From Heterohyrax brucei (taxonomy: Eukaryota > Chordata > Mammalia > Hyracoidea > Procaviidae): DNA of 64,000 nt. Shown here piece by piece: positions 35,240-45,119 of this stretch (position 1 is the stretch's first letter; every line of letters begins with the position of its first letter). The notes under the pieces were generated by a model. The model had not been told where the DNA came from. It searched no databases and saw only the letters and a program-made list of their open reading frames with translations. The DNA is taken from positions 137,854,833 through 137,918,832 of the forward strand of contig CM053141.1 of assembly GCA_028571685.1 (NCBI GenBank), written 5' to 3'. Made by a program: the position numbers and the translations under genes.

Positions 35240-35418
35240 AACTAAAATCACTGTTAAGTTGATTCCTACTCACAGCAACACTACAGAACAGAGTAGAACT
35301 ACCCCATCGAGTTTCTTAGGCTATAAATCTTTCTTCCTGTGAAGTAGCTCACGGGTTCAAACTGCCAACCTTTCAGTTAGCCTTCAAGTGCTTAACCACC
35401 ACATCACCAGGACTCTTC
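35240..35418 (-). mobile_element. AfroSINE-like element, long form
   Basis: Reverse copy: CACTGTTAAGTTGATTCCTAC, AGAGTAGAACTACCCCATCG, GGCTATAAATCTTTCTTCC and CCAACCTTTCAGTTAGCC, ending CATCACCAGGACTCTT. Confidence 0.88.
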
Positions 35419-35565
35419 AAGTCATACCAAACGGAGGCAAAATCAATTGTTCAACAGCTGCTGGAACATTCAGATAAAAATCTACCGTGTATCTCCTCTG
35501 ATTCCTACAAATTTTAACTTTTTGTATTTGAACAGAAAGCAAGAAACTATCACAGTCTAAAACAA

Positions 35566-35714
35566 TAACCAACCAACCAAACCACTGTCATCAAGTTAAT
35601 TTCGACTCAACAGTTACCCTATAGGACAGAGTAGAACTGCCCATAGAGTTTCAAGCATCTGGTGGATTTGAACCACCGACCTTTGGTCAGTAGCCATAGC
35701 ACTAATCACTACCC
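35566..35714 (-). mobile_element. AfroSINE-like element, first of a tandem pair
   Basis: Reverse copy from CCACTGTCATCAAGTTAATTTC to GCCATAGCACTAATCACTACC. The next copy begins at once with no spacer. Confidence 0.88.
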
Positions 35715-35868
35715 ACTGCCATTGACTCAATTCCAACTCATAGCAACCCTAAAAGACAGAGTAGAACTGCTCCAAAGAGTTTTTCCAAGGATCACCTGGA
35801 TGAGCCCAACCACCAACCCTTAGGTTAACTGACATAGCACTTAACCACTACACCACTGCTATTTCCAG
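35715..35868 (-). mobile_element. AfroSINE-like element, second of a tandem pair
   Basis: Reverse copy starting CACTGCCATTGACTCAATTCC directly after the first, through GGTTAACTGACATAGCAC to the head end CACCACTGCTATTTCC. The first unit lacks its last head bases, so the pair looks like a dimer or an insertion of one copy into the head of the other. Confidence 0.88.
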
Positions 35869-36707
35869 CAGAGAATCATTAACATGTGTCCATCCCAAAG
35901 CTACCTTCTTATTGAGATGAGTGAATGAGATTGCCTGAAGCACATAGAGTACTGATTTGGGACCAATAATTAAAATTTAATGGAGTTAATCTGTTTCACA
36001 TAGAACTGTAAATTTCATCCCAAAACATAATAAACTGCTGAATAAGAATCTCTGGCCACACATCTACTCAGTTTTTAAAAATTCAGATTTCATTTGACAT
36101 TGTTATTCATTTTAACAGAGAGAAGTACTCACACCATCTGTAGTGCTGGACATTTTATCCTAAGACGAGGAGAAAGAATCATTTCATTCTTTATGGGGAT
36201 CGAATTATACATCAAACAACGCATGAAGTTTCTTCACCAGATACATTTCATAACATTAAATGAATCTTTCAAGATAATGCTGACAATAGAGTCTTCAGTC
36301 TTTGTTATAACACAGTCTATGACCTCACTAATAAGGATACTAATGCATCATCAAAAAATGCTGTTAATTGAAAATTGCAAGTCTAATTAACCAGGGATGT
36401 GACCATGCATAGCATATTAATAAAATGAAAAGATTTCATTACACCAACTGCTACTCAGAGAAAAGCTACAAGGACAGTTCAGTCATTCAAAGACTGACTC
36501 CTCACATCCATTTTGCCTAAAGTTACTGATATTTTCCTTTCATTAAACTGCAGGATTCGTAGTGAAATGACTTAAAACCAGAAGAGAAAGAGGGGTCAGG
36601 TTGAAAAGAGAAGCACAAGTCAGGGGCTAGATCTAGTCTACAAAGGACATGAAACATAGCTGGCAAACATCAAAACTGTGGTGCAAATTAATTCACCTTT
36701 CTACATG
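35869..36707. other. unassigned AT-rich sequence
   Basis: A 98-codon plus frame at 36094-36390 has no recognisable domain. I see no repeat that I can name. Confidence 0.4.
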
Positions 36708-36865
36708 AAGAAGCACTGGGGACAGAGCGGCTAATCTTGCATCTGCTAACCAAAAGGTGGGCAGTTCGAATCCACCATACATTCCTTGGAAACCCTATGA
36801 GGCACTTCTACTCTATCCTATAGAGTCGCTGTGAGCCAGAATTGATTCAACAGAAATAGTAATAA
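36708..36865 (+). mobile_element. AfroSINE-like element
   Basis: Plus copy with a well-kept B-box region (GGTGGGCAGTTCGAATCC), TCCTTGGAAACCCTATGAGG and tail GAATTGATTCAACAG, ending in a TAATAATAATAA run. Confidence 0.9.
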
Positions 36866-37381
36866 TAATTCCAGGTGAAACTTTTTCTATCATGTAAATC
36901 AGCCCCACTCCCAATGAATCAGACAGTTCACGTCGATGAAGAATATACTCTACCTTGGTGTTCACCTCTTCCCACTGAATATTTTATGATGTACACATGC
37001 ACAGTCAGGACGCTTGGATGTCACTACTTTCCCTGCTTCTAAACTGAAAAGGGCCAGCTGACAGTCATCTGAAGTCAGCTGTTAGGGCCAATAAAAATTT
37101 CAAAACTAAAAAAACATATGATACAGTACTGTCTACAGAAAAAAAAATGGATGCTATTATCAAGAGTGTAAATCTATGCCTCCTAAAAAGCTAACTATAT
37201 ATCAAAAGCACTTCTTTTTTAAACTCTAACAAGTAAAATGAGGTACAAAAACAGGAAATCATCTTGTCAACATTAAAAAATAATATATGAATAAGGATGG
37301 CAACTTGAGTATGCCAAAATCTACCCCCTCCAGCAACAAGCATTTAAAATAAGTTAAAAACATGGTATTTGTACCCACATA
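36866..37381. other. unassigned sequence
   Basis: I see no gene or repeat that I can name. Confidence 0.4.
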
Positions 37382-37575
37382 CCAAAAAAAAAAGCAGTTA
37401 CCATCAAGTCAATTTCAACTCACAGTGACTCCATGTCTGTGCTCTATGAAGTTATCAGTAGCTGACTACTCAGAAATACATTGCCAGGCCTTCCTTCTGA
37501 GACACCAATAGGTGGACAGAATCACCAGGCTTTCAATTAGCAGCCAAAGGTATTAACTATTTTCTCCACTCAAGG
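37382..37575 (-). mobile_element. AfroSINE-like element, long form
   Basis: Reverse copy: poly-A, TACCATCAAGTCAATTTCAAC, module GCCAGGCCTTCCTTCTGAGAC, and head side AGGCTTTCAATTAGCAGCC. Confidence 0.85.
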
Positions 37576-37818
37576 ACTCCGAATACACATAAGTATGTAA
37601 ACATATACACTAATACTTAAAGAGAATAAAATCTCCATAGGCTACAACTAAAGAGAAACTCAATAATTAATACTTAAGCATTCTGGCCAAAAGGAATTCA
37701 GATCTGGCTCTATTCTGAAACCAGATCCTTAATGTTCCCAAGGGATTGCTTACTAAATGTACCCCCATACAACACAGGTGGCTCAAACCAAGCTTCATGG
37801 TTAAAGCTAGGGGCCAGA

Positions 37819-38309
37819 TGTCGTGGATTGCATGAGTTCCCTAAAAGATCAGTAACAATCTGCCTGGGCCATAATTCCCAAAATTGTACGATGTTCCTCC
37901 ATGTTGGAATTCTTAGCTCTATGATGTTAATAACGGTGGATGGGCAGCAGTTGTGTTGGTAGAGCAAGATTCAATGGGTTAGTTTCTTTTTGTGCCTTAA
38001 GGCAGTCTCTTGAGCTATAAAGGTAGAAAATCTGGCAGAGAGATTTGGGAACCTCACACCATCAAGAAAGCAGCACCAGGAGTACAGCTTCCTTCAGACC
38101 TCAGGTTCCTGCACTGAGATGCTCCCGGAACAAAGACTGATACAATACAAGGACTTGCCCCCAGAGCAGAGAGAGGGAAAGCCTTCCCCGGGAGCAGACA
38201 CCTTGAATTTGGACTTACAAGCTACTGGACTGTGTAAGAACAAACTTGCCTTTGTTAAAGCCATCCACCTGTGGTATTTCTGTTAGAGGAGCACTGGCTG
38301 ACTTAAACA
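37819..38309 (+). mobile_element. solo LTR, ERVL-MaLR-like, with intact target duplication
   Basis: The LTR begins TGTCGTGGATTGCATGAG, carries GGGCCATAATTCCCAA and the U3/R block CCTCAGGTTCCTGC, and has AAACTTGCCTTTGTTAAAGCC before its end at TTAAACA. It starts TG, ends CA and is bounded by a perfect 5-bp duplication, CCAGA (37814-37818 and 38310-38314), as expected for ERVL/MaLR integration. No internal retroviral sequence remains. Confidence 0.9.
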
Positions 38310-38399
38310 CCAGATATGAGCTGCTTGTCCACAAACATCTGTGCCCACCTGTACACAGTTGTGGATGGGGATGAAGCAGTATCTTCAAGATATAGGTCC

Positions 38400-38567
38400 T
38401 AAACCAAAAAACCAAACCTTTGCCATCAAGTTGATTCCAACTCATAGCAACCCTACAGGACAGAGAAGAACTGCCCCATAGAATTTTCAAGGAGTGCCAA
38501 GTGGATTTGAACTGCTGACCTTTAGGTTAGCAGATGTAGCGCTTAACCACCACACCGCAAGGGTTTC
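38400..38567 (-). mobile_element. AfroSINE-like element
   Basis: Well-kept reverse copy: TTTGCCATCAAGTTGATTCC, CAACCCTACAGGACAGAG, CTGACCTTTAGGTTAGCAG and AACCACCACACCGCAAGGG. Confidence 0.93.
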
Positions 38568-39552
38568 CATACAGAACCCAGCCCTATTCAAAGTACAATG
38601 CAGAACCCACACCAAGGAACTATCAAAAGATCAGTCCTTAGGGCTGGGATGGAGATGTCTTAGGCACCTGCTAAAATCCAAGGTGGTCCTGTTCTTTGAG
38701 CTAAACATAATTTTGATTATTTTAAAATGTACAATGAGCAGAAGTTTTAGAACACAAAGCAAAAGATTAATCCAAAAGCATTTCAGTTACATCTTTATTA
38801 TCTTCTAGCAGTTGTTTGCGTTATTAGTTATTAGGAAAGGTGATCCCAACACATGGCGACTCAATGTAGCAGAGTAGAACTACTCTGTAAACTTTTTGCA
38901 AGACAAACAGCCTGTTCACTGGAAATACCTTTTTTCAACAACATAAATGGTTGGCTATACACACAAATCTCACCAGAGAGAATGCACAGGGATCATATCA
39001 ACTACGTCTGTGGAAAGAGATGTTGGAGGAGCACAGTATCAGTCAGAACAAAGCCAGGGGCCAACTGCAGAATAGAGTATCAATTCTTCATATGCAAGTA
39101 CAAGTTAGAACTGAAAAAAAATTAAAACTAGCCCACAAAAGCCAAAGAATGACCTTGAGGACAGCCTGCCTGAATTTAGAGACCATCTCAAAAACAGACT
39201 GAACACTTACGGGAAACAAGCAGAGCAAACAAACAACTGGTAAAACATAATGAAAGTTGACAGTATTAAGTTCAAAAATAACAGAAGTATGTAATTTTTT
39301 TAACTATTAGGATGGAAATCTTCTACAATACTCACACAGCTTCAGTCTCCAACAGACTTAATGAGTGAAAGCTTAACCTCTTTGTTTAGGACGAACGAGA
39401 GCTAGTTAGCAATTTTAGACTCTAAGAGAAAAATATTAGTATCAGACTAATTAGAATTTAAATAGAAAGGGAATTACTCAACATGAAATCTAGAAAACAA
39501 ATTCAAATATATTTGGAACAATTCATGTGACTCATTTCTATGGATATGATCA
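38568..39552. other. unassigned sequence with a SINE scrap
   Basis: A reverse SINE middle/tail scrap lies at 38836-38905 (GGTGATCCCAACACATGGCG ... AGAGTAGAACTACTCTG). ORFs over 38494-39202 have no recognisable domain; the first starts inside a SINE. Confidence 0.45.
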
Positions 39553-39742
39553 TGGCACAACCAGCTGCTAACTAAAAAGTCAGTGGTTTGAATCCACCAG
39601 CAGTTTTGTGAGAAAAGATGTAGCAGTCTACTTCCTTAAAGGTTACTGCCTTGGAAACCCTACGGGCAGTTTCCTGCTCTGTTCTATATGGTCAATATGA
39701 GTCATAATCAACTCAATGGCAATGAGTTTAACGGGTCTTCAA
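39553..39742 (+). mobile_element. AfroSINE-like element, long form
   Basis: Plus copy: CAGCTGCTAACTAAAAAGTC, B-box AGTGGTTTGAATCCACC, module GTCTACTTCCTTAAAGGTTAC, TTGGAAACCCTACGGGC and tail TCAACTCAATGGCAATG. Confidence 0.88.
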
Positions 39743-40767
39743 GCTAGGAGTAATTTCATAATTGCTATTTAAAAGCAACTGTAAATAAGCTAAATATTTT
39801 TTTTCTATTCAGACAAATCTCTTATCTTGAATATATGGAAAATATGTGATTTTATGAATGAAATATAATTTGTCAATTCTCATATTAAATAATATTGGAG
39901 TACTCCGGACACTAACATGACTTGGTCAATTCCTAGCCCTCAGCATGTTTTTTCTTTATTTACGGCCATTGCTTTGATCTAGTAAATATCTTTGCTTAGA
40001 TGCTATTTTAACTGTTAATTGAGATTTTTCTCCATATGTGGTATCAGGAATCAAGACTTCTTTCTGTTACTTTTATAGTTTCTTTAAAAGTGTAATGAAT
40101 GTGTGTATTAGATTGCAGCCCCCAAAAGAAAAAAAACGTATCTCAATAAGGTTAAAATTTTCTCAATTAGCAGCACCAAGGCTGTCAAGAACCATTATTG
40201 TCCTACTGCTTAAAACGTAAAACCTGTTTAATCTACCTTCACTGCTGTCCTCTCATCCTAACCTTTTAATTACCAATGCTGACCTTCTTTTAATTACCAA
40301 AGTTCTTAATTTCAAGGTCAGTGTGCCTAAAGATAAATTGCAAAAATGTGTAACTATTCTCTTCCCATATATGCACTGGCACACAGAAGAATTCAAGAGG
40401 CTTTCAAAGCCATGAATGTTACCACTCTTTACAAAGAATTCTTCCCTGGGATGAACTTTTCCATTTAATAAAACAAATCTGAATATAGGGAGAACTATAA
40501 TGAACTTTTTTCCACAGTGCAAAAAAAATAAGTAAAGAAACTCAAGGATTTACATATAAGTGTCTTGATATTAGGTACCATAAGAGTATATGAGAATTTC
40601 AGTGTCTTGTGAGCTGTACAGACTATGCACACAGGCACAAGAGAAAGAGGATAGAAAGGAAAGCACCAAGAGAGCAGGCATCCACGTGGGAGGGCGGGGG
40701 TGGTGGTGACAGAATATCGGCACTGAGAATAGAGCGGGAGAATACACACACAGAGTGAGAATGAAAA
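39743..40767. other. unassigned AT-rich sequence
   Basis: ORFs at 40253-40836 on the minus strand overlap in different frames and show only generic hydrophobic runs. I see no repeat that I can name. Confidence 0.4.
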
Positions 40768-40970
40768 CCAAATGCAGCGCCATCGAATAGATTCCAACTC
40801 ACAGCAGCCCTGTATGGCAGAGCAGAACTGTATCACAAAGTTTCCAAGAAGAGCCTGGTGAGTCTGACCGGCTGACCTTTGGGTTAGCAGTCATGGCACT
40901 TAACCACTGTGTCACTAGGGTTTCCATAAAAAAAAAAAAACTCACTGCCATCAAGTCAAGTCCACAAAAG
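40768..40970 (-). mobile_element. AfroSINE-like element followed by a second tail fragment
   Basis: A full reverse copy runs 40768-40925 (GCAGCGCCATCGAATAGATTC to GTGTCACTAGGGTTTCC). It is directly followed by poly-A and a tail-only piece, CACTGCCATCAAGTCAAGTCC, at 40939-40961, the start of another copy in the same orientation. Confidence 0.87.
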
Positions 40971-41057
40971 ATAAAATACATACACAAGAGAGTGAGCACA
41001 TATACACAGATTATAGACCGAGAAAATAGAGACAGAGAACATACAGACACAGAGCCA

Positions 41058-41221
41058 AAAACCAAAACCCAACCCATTGCCATGTAGTTGATTTCAACTC
41101 AGAGCACCCCTACAGAAAAGAGAACTGCCCCACAACATTTCACAGGACTGGCTACGGATTCATACTGCCAGCCTCTTGATTAGCAACCAAGCTCTTAACC
41201 ACTATGCAACCAGGACTCCAT
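41058..41221 (-). mobile_element. AfroSINE-like element
   Basis: Reverse copy from AAAACCAAAACCCAACCCATTG through ATTTCACAGGACTGGC to CTATGCAACCAGGACTCC. The 90-bp gap before it is rich in ACA/AGA repeats. Confidence 0.9.
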
Positions 41222-41271
41222 ATACATCAAGCAAGACTAGAGAGAGAATATACAGAAAACAGGGAGCAGCA

Positions 41272-41425
41272 CTGTTCCCATGGTAGAATGCTCACCCCCC
41301 ATGTCTCAGACTGGGTGCCATCCCAGCCAATGCACTTCATGTGCAGCCACCTATGGCCTATCTGTCAGCGGTAGCTTATGAGCTGCTATGATGTCAAACA
41401 GGCTTCAGCAGAGTTTCCAGACTAA
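41272..41425 (+). mobile_element. tRNA-Gly-headed SINE, truncated
   Basis: The head resembles a tRNA-Gly gene (CATGGTAGAATGCTCACCCCC ... CCATCCCAGCCAATGCACTTC). It is followed by the family's body (CAGCCACCTATGGCC, GCTGCTATGATGTC, TTTCCAGACTAAGATGGAAC). Compare the fuller copy at 47563. The 3' part is missing here. Confidence 0.78.
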
Positions 41426-41756
41426 GATGGAACCTCCTTATAGTGAACGACTCGGCCTTGTGTTTCTATTTCCGCTAGGAGAGCAGCCAATGTGTAGGGG
41501 CCTACCCAGCAAAGATCACAAGGGGACCCAATGTTGTCTAAGCCTCAAGAGACTATGCTGAGGCCAATGAACACCTGGAAACATGAGGCCTGGAGGGGCT
41601 TTTGGGGATGGACAGTGCCAACAGCAGAACCCTTGGACCCAGTTAAGAAGGCAGAACTGGGAGAAACAGTAGAAGGAAGGAAACCCTGGTGCCAGAGAAC
41701 AAACTGGCCGCAGAGCAGTCTGGGAGAGTGGCATCTTGTCAACGCACTGGTGCAGT
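41426..41756. other. GC-richer unique stretch with an 82-codon open frame
   Basis: The plus frame 41531-41776 reads MLSKPQETMLRPMNTWKHEAW then GFWGWTVPTAEPLDPVKKAE. The text looks protein-like but matches no family I know, and opposite-strand frames are also open. A SINE-head-like AAGGAAACCCTGGTGCC lies at 41678. A processed pseudogene is possible. Confidence 0.3.
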
Positions 41757-42000
41757 CACTTTTGAATGATCTTTAGCAAAACATTACTTGCATGTGATAC
41801 TAATGATAGTGTTTGACAATTTTTGCATTCGGTTGGATCCCATTTCTTGGGAATAGGTGTAAATATGGATCTCTTCCAGTCGGTTGGTAAGGTAGCTGTC
41901 TTCCAAATTTCTTAACACAGATGAGTGAGCACTTCAGTGCCGCATCCCTCTGCTGAAACGTCTCAGAGTTGATAATCCCTCAATTCCTAGAGCCTTGTTT
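41757..42000 (-). pseudogene. RTE-clade (BovB-like) reverse transcriptase fragment
   Basis: Minus-strand translation gives NKALGIEGLSTL, then after frameshifts DWKRSIFTPIPKKWDPTEC and a stretch ending VSHASNVLLKIIQK. This is the conserved RTE reverse-transcriptase segment around PIPKKGD...C.N.R.I.L.SHASK. The piece covers only about 80 codons with at least one frameshift and a stop, and no catalytic box lies within it. RTE elements of this kind are the expected enzyme source for the RTE-tailed SINEs in the window. Confidence 0.85.
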
Positions 42001-42005
42001 AGGCA

Positions 42006-42115
42006 ACTAGAAACCACCCACCACTCACTGGAAACCCTGAGCCAGTTCCACTCTGTTCTACAGGGTAGCTACACGCTGGAATCGACTCAGAACCCAGATT
42101 TCATTTGGTTTTCTC
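42006..42115 (+). mobile_element. AfroSINE-like 3' half
   Basis: Plus-strand middle and tail: CACTGGAAACCCTGAGCC, AGTTCCACTCTGTTCTACAGG, GGAATCGACTCAGAACCC. It joins a reverse-oriented SINE half at about 42115. Confidence 0.8.
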
Positions 42116-42232
42116 TAATCTTTACAAAAAGAGACTGCCTCGTGCTTCTTCCACAGAAGAGCTGGTAGGTGGAACCACCCACCTTTCAGTTACCAACTGA
42201 GCTCCTCATCAATGCGCCATCAGGGCTTCTTG
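42116..42232 (-). mobile_element. AfroSINE-like 5' half, long form
   Basis: Reverse-oriented module and head: TCTTTACAAAAAGAGACTGCC, TTCTTCCACAGAAGAGC, CCCACCTTTCAGTTACCAAC and CAATGCGCCATCAGGGC. Confidence 0.8.
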
Positions 42233-42314
42233 GAAAGTAGATAGCAAACCATAAATTGAAATCAATATTCGCTCCTGCACCGTTTCACGGTGAAAAATCA
42301 ATGTTCACTCTTAC

Positions 42315-42745
42315 CTTGCCAGGGTTGCTCTCTGCGATGTGACTCCTCTTGGCTGGGCAGCCAGGCAGAATTATTCTGAGGGCACTGCGACTTCAAGCTC
42401 CGCGGGCAGTCGCCCCTGGGGTCCAGACGGAGAAGGCAGGCCTTCCGCCGAAGGACGCCCTTCAGAGGGTCTCCCACGGCCGCTGGCCCCGTGCCCCGCT
42501 CTGCGCGGCTCTCCTGTTGCAGCCTCGGGGCCTCGGGGCCTCGCGCTCTCGGCCAGACTTTCCCCACTGCCTGGACCCGTGGTGGTCTCCACTGCCTCCG
42601 ACTCCGTCACAGCTCGTTACAGTTCTCCGGCCACTCCTCTCAGACGTCTGTGGGCCGTTTCTCTGTTCAGCGGACACCAGCTTTTGCGCGGTCCTGAGGG
42701 TGTCTCTCTGCCCAGCCTTCCAGCCCCGGGCAGTTTCCTGTTGGA
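42315..42745 (-). other. probable first exon of an unidentified minus-strand gene or lncRNA
   Basis: On the minus strand the exon would end ...CCTGGCAAG at 42315 and be followed by GTAAGAGTG, a strong 5' splice donor. The body is CpG-rich. Candidate starts are MTESEAVETTTGPG... (42610, 79 codons, stops before the donor) and MGKVWPRARGPEAP... (42567, which stays open across the donor, ending in the exon as ...EQPWQGK). Neither matches a protein I can name. The transcription start is not fixed, and a non-coding first exon is equally likely. No convincing second exon was recognised downstream in the window. Confidence 0.5.
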
Positions 42746-42795
42746 ACACTACCATCTAAGAAGCTCCTTTCGGCTTTCCATGCTCTTATTGGCCT
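42370..42795 (-). promoter_or_regulatory. CpG island promoter
   Basis: About 30 CpG dinucleotides fall within roughly 350 bp (42380-42730), while the rest of the window is strongly CpG-poor. An inverted CCAAT box (ATTGG at 42788-42792, CCAAT on the minus strand) lies just upstream in minus orientation, agreeing with the splice donor at the other side. No TATA box is evident, as is common for island promoters. A GCCTCGGG direct repeat lies at 42523-42539. Confidence 0.65.
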
Positions 42796-42907
42796 CACCA
42801 TGGGCCTCTGGAGGTTGGTCAGCACTGGGCCAGGTGATAATTCCTAGGTTGGCTCCTCCTACTCAGTGGCCTCAGGTGTGGTCCAACTCACAGAAGCAGA
42901 ACCAAAA

Positions 42908-43078
42908 GTCCAAAGCAAAAAGCCTGGCAATCTTCTTTCAAAAGTCAGCCAAATGATAACCTTGTGGATTACAAAGGTCAGATCTGCGACCAGTCACAAG
43001 AAGGCACAGGATCGGCACGCGTTTTGTCGTGCTGCGCGGGGAACATCAGGAATCGGGCCAACAGACACCACCACCACA
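42908..43078 (+). mobile_element. tRNA-Gly-headed SINE, body and tail only
   Basis: The family's body lacks its head: AGCCTGGCAATCTTCTTTC, AAAAGTCAGCCAAATGATAACC, TGGATTACAAAGGTCAGATC and the RTE-like GCACAGGATCGGCACGCGTTTTG. The longest plus ORF over the CpG island (to 42956) runs into this SINE. Confidence 0.75.
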
Positions 43079-43368
43079 TAGAACACATAGGATGTATTTT
43101 AATTGGCTTGGCTTTAATTGAAACTTAATTAAATTCAGAAAAAAATGAAGAGCTTTTCTAATTTATTGTATAAAGCAGCATTTACAGAAAAGCTCAGCAA
43201 AGACAGTTCCCACCTTGAAGAAAGACTTTAATTACAGGTAGTCTCCAATGTAAATCGGTTCTGAAGTTAAGTCAAATACTTTTTGTTTTTTTAGTTTTCA
43301 CGATTATTGCCTTTTTTATTGTCAGTAAGTTTATAAACCCTATCTTTGTGTGAACATCTGAAATGATA

Positions 43369-43433
43369 GCCAAGCCAAGCCAAGTGCCGTGGAGCCGGAT
43401 CCAACTCATGGTGGCCCCTAGGGTCGCCATGAG
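43369..43433 (-). repeat. 65-bp SINE-tail fold-back insertion
   Basis: The insert contains AAGCCAAGCCAAGTGCCG and a hairpin (ACTCATGGTGGCCC at 43404-43417 pairing with GGGTCGCCATGAGT at 43421-43434). It is flanked by a perfect 12-bp duplication, TCTGAAATGATA, at 43357-43368 and 43434-43445. It looks like retroposition of a SINE/RTE tail joined to its own inverted copy. Confidence 0.75.
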
Positions 43434-43445
43434 TCTGAAATGATA

Positions 43446-45119
43446 ACATCAGCAAATTATGCGCTCCAACACTGTATATAATGCATGCAACTTATGAAAA
43501 GATGTACAAAAAAATAAAAAACAAGTGGTTATAAGTGTTCTTTGTTGTATCTCAGATACAGCTTAAGGTGGGAACTATGTGTGTATATACTTTTTCACTT
43601 TTGGATGAGACGACTTGCATTGTCTGTGCCTCAGTCTAATTGAAAATGAAAAATTTCCAGCATGGAGGAACACAGTGACATTCAGAGCCTAAGACTTGAC
43701 TCACAAAGGAATTCCACCAATAATATTTTTATGGTCATGGAAAGTGGAAAAACACAGATATTTTGCCTTGCAGTATTAAATTTAAGTCATAAAGTTTAGT
43801 AAAGATACTTCTAAGGGCAAGAAAAAAGTCAACTTTCAATATAACTAGTACAGAAAAAAATATATACATTGCTGCAGGAGGAATTTCCTACTCAAAATTT
43901 CTAAGTATCAGCTTTGGAGCTCTGAAACAGGGCAAAATATAAATAGTTTAGTTTATATCATTGAAAAAGGATTGAAGAAAAGATCTCCTAAGGTTAACAT
44001 AGCTATCTAAAAGCAAAATAAAAAAATATCAGAACAAATAACAAATGGTGTTTCCATTCTGTGTCTTTCACACTGAATTTATAGAATTTGAGTTTCCTGA
44101 ATATATATTATGACATACATAAAAATGACCTAAACAGCCTGTTTCCACAGAAATGATACATTTTTAAGAAGATAAAGAAAAGGGAGGAAAAATCTTGGTT
44201 CATGGTATATACATCTATAGACCATTTCTTGGGTTTCCCATGTTATTATGAAACCACTTAACAAAGATCAAGCCAAATCCTTTCATCAATATCTGGCCGT
44301 ATGTCAAAGTACCGATCCATTTAGACTGTCACTGTCCTTAAGCATAGAAATAAAGAATGATTCTGCCAAGGAAAATAGTAAATGCACCCATCTTGCTGAT
44401 TTCATCACTTTATCCATATTAGGAAAAAATGCATCAAAAATAACTTCAACATCCAAATAAAAACTTCAGAAAGGAAGTTTTCAGAGTTTGCACTGTAACC
44501 TATAACATCTGTAATAAAACAATAGAATGCTTTAATAATACATTTAGGGGAAAATAATACATCTATTATTTTAATGAAATTCTGCTGTTCTTCCTTTTTC
44601 AAAATAGTATAATTTCTCCATGATCTATCTGATTCCAAGTCCTATTTCACTTCTGCTAAAATAAATCATAAATATTATTTTTCTCTCTATTGAATTAGCT
44701 CAAACATTGTTCTATCTTTTCAGAAGCCCAGAAAGTATTTCATTTTATTAATGGACTCTAGTTTTCAGTTAACGGAATAGTATCTTCCACAAAGCTTTCC
44801 CACAGTGCCACCACCTCTAAATTCTTTGTTTTTTTTCTGGTGCCCTCAATGACTTTCAAGAGTTGATAAAAATCAATTGCTAGCAATTTACTTCTATTAG
44901 ATAATAAACATTAAAAATATGATGTTCACCATGTAAGTTTGCAATGATAGAAACCTTATGAAAGCGTATCTTTTACATGAATCGAAATATAGACATTGGA
45001 AAACTACTGAAAATAGTCACTAAAAGAGTATCTAAAATTAGATGGTTTGATGGATACATTTTTTCAAACATTTAGTAAACAGATCTTTTGAAACTTTTCC
45101 ACGCTTTTAAGAAAATTTT
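43446..45119. other. unassigned AT-rich sequence
   Basis: About 1.7 kb has no repeat I can name. Short ORFs at 44248-44460 and 44405-44638 have no recognisable domain. Confidence 0.45.

Noticed and set aside
40495..40836. 113-codon minus ORF with hydrophobic, cysteine-rich text
   Set aside because: An overlapping frame reads a shifted version of the same DNA, part of it is SINE sequence, and no signal peptide plus domain layout is recognisable.
42339..42956. 205-codon plus-strand ORF across the CpG island
   Set aside because: GC-rich DNA has few stops, three other frames are also open here, and its last codons run into a SINE. The promoter signals point to the minus strand.
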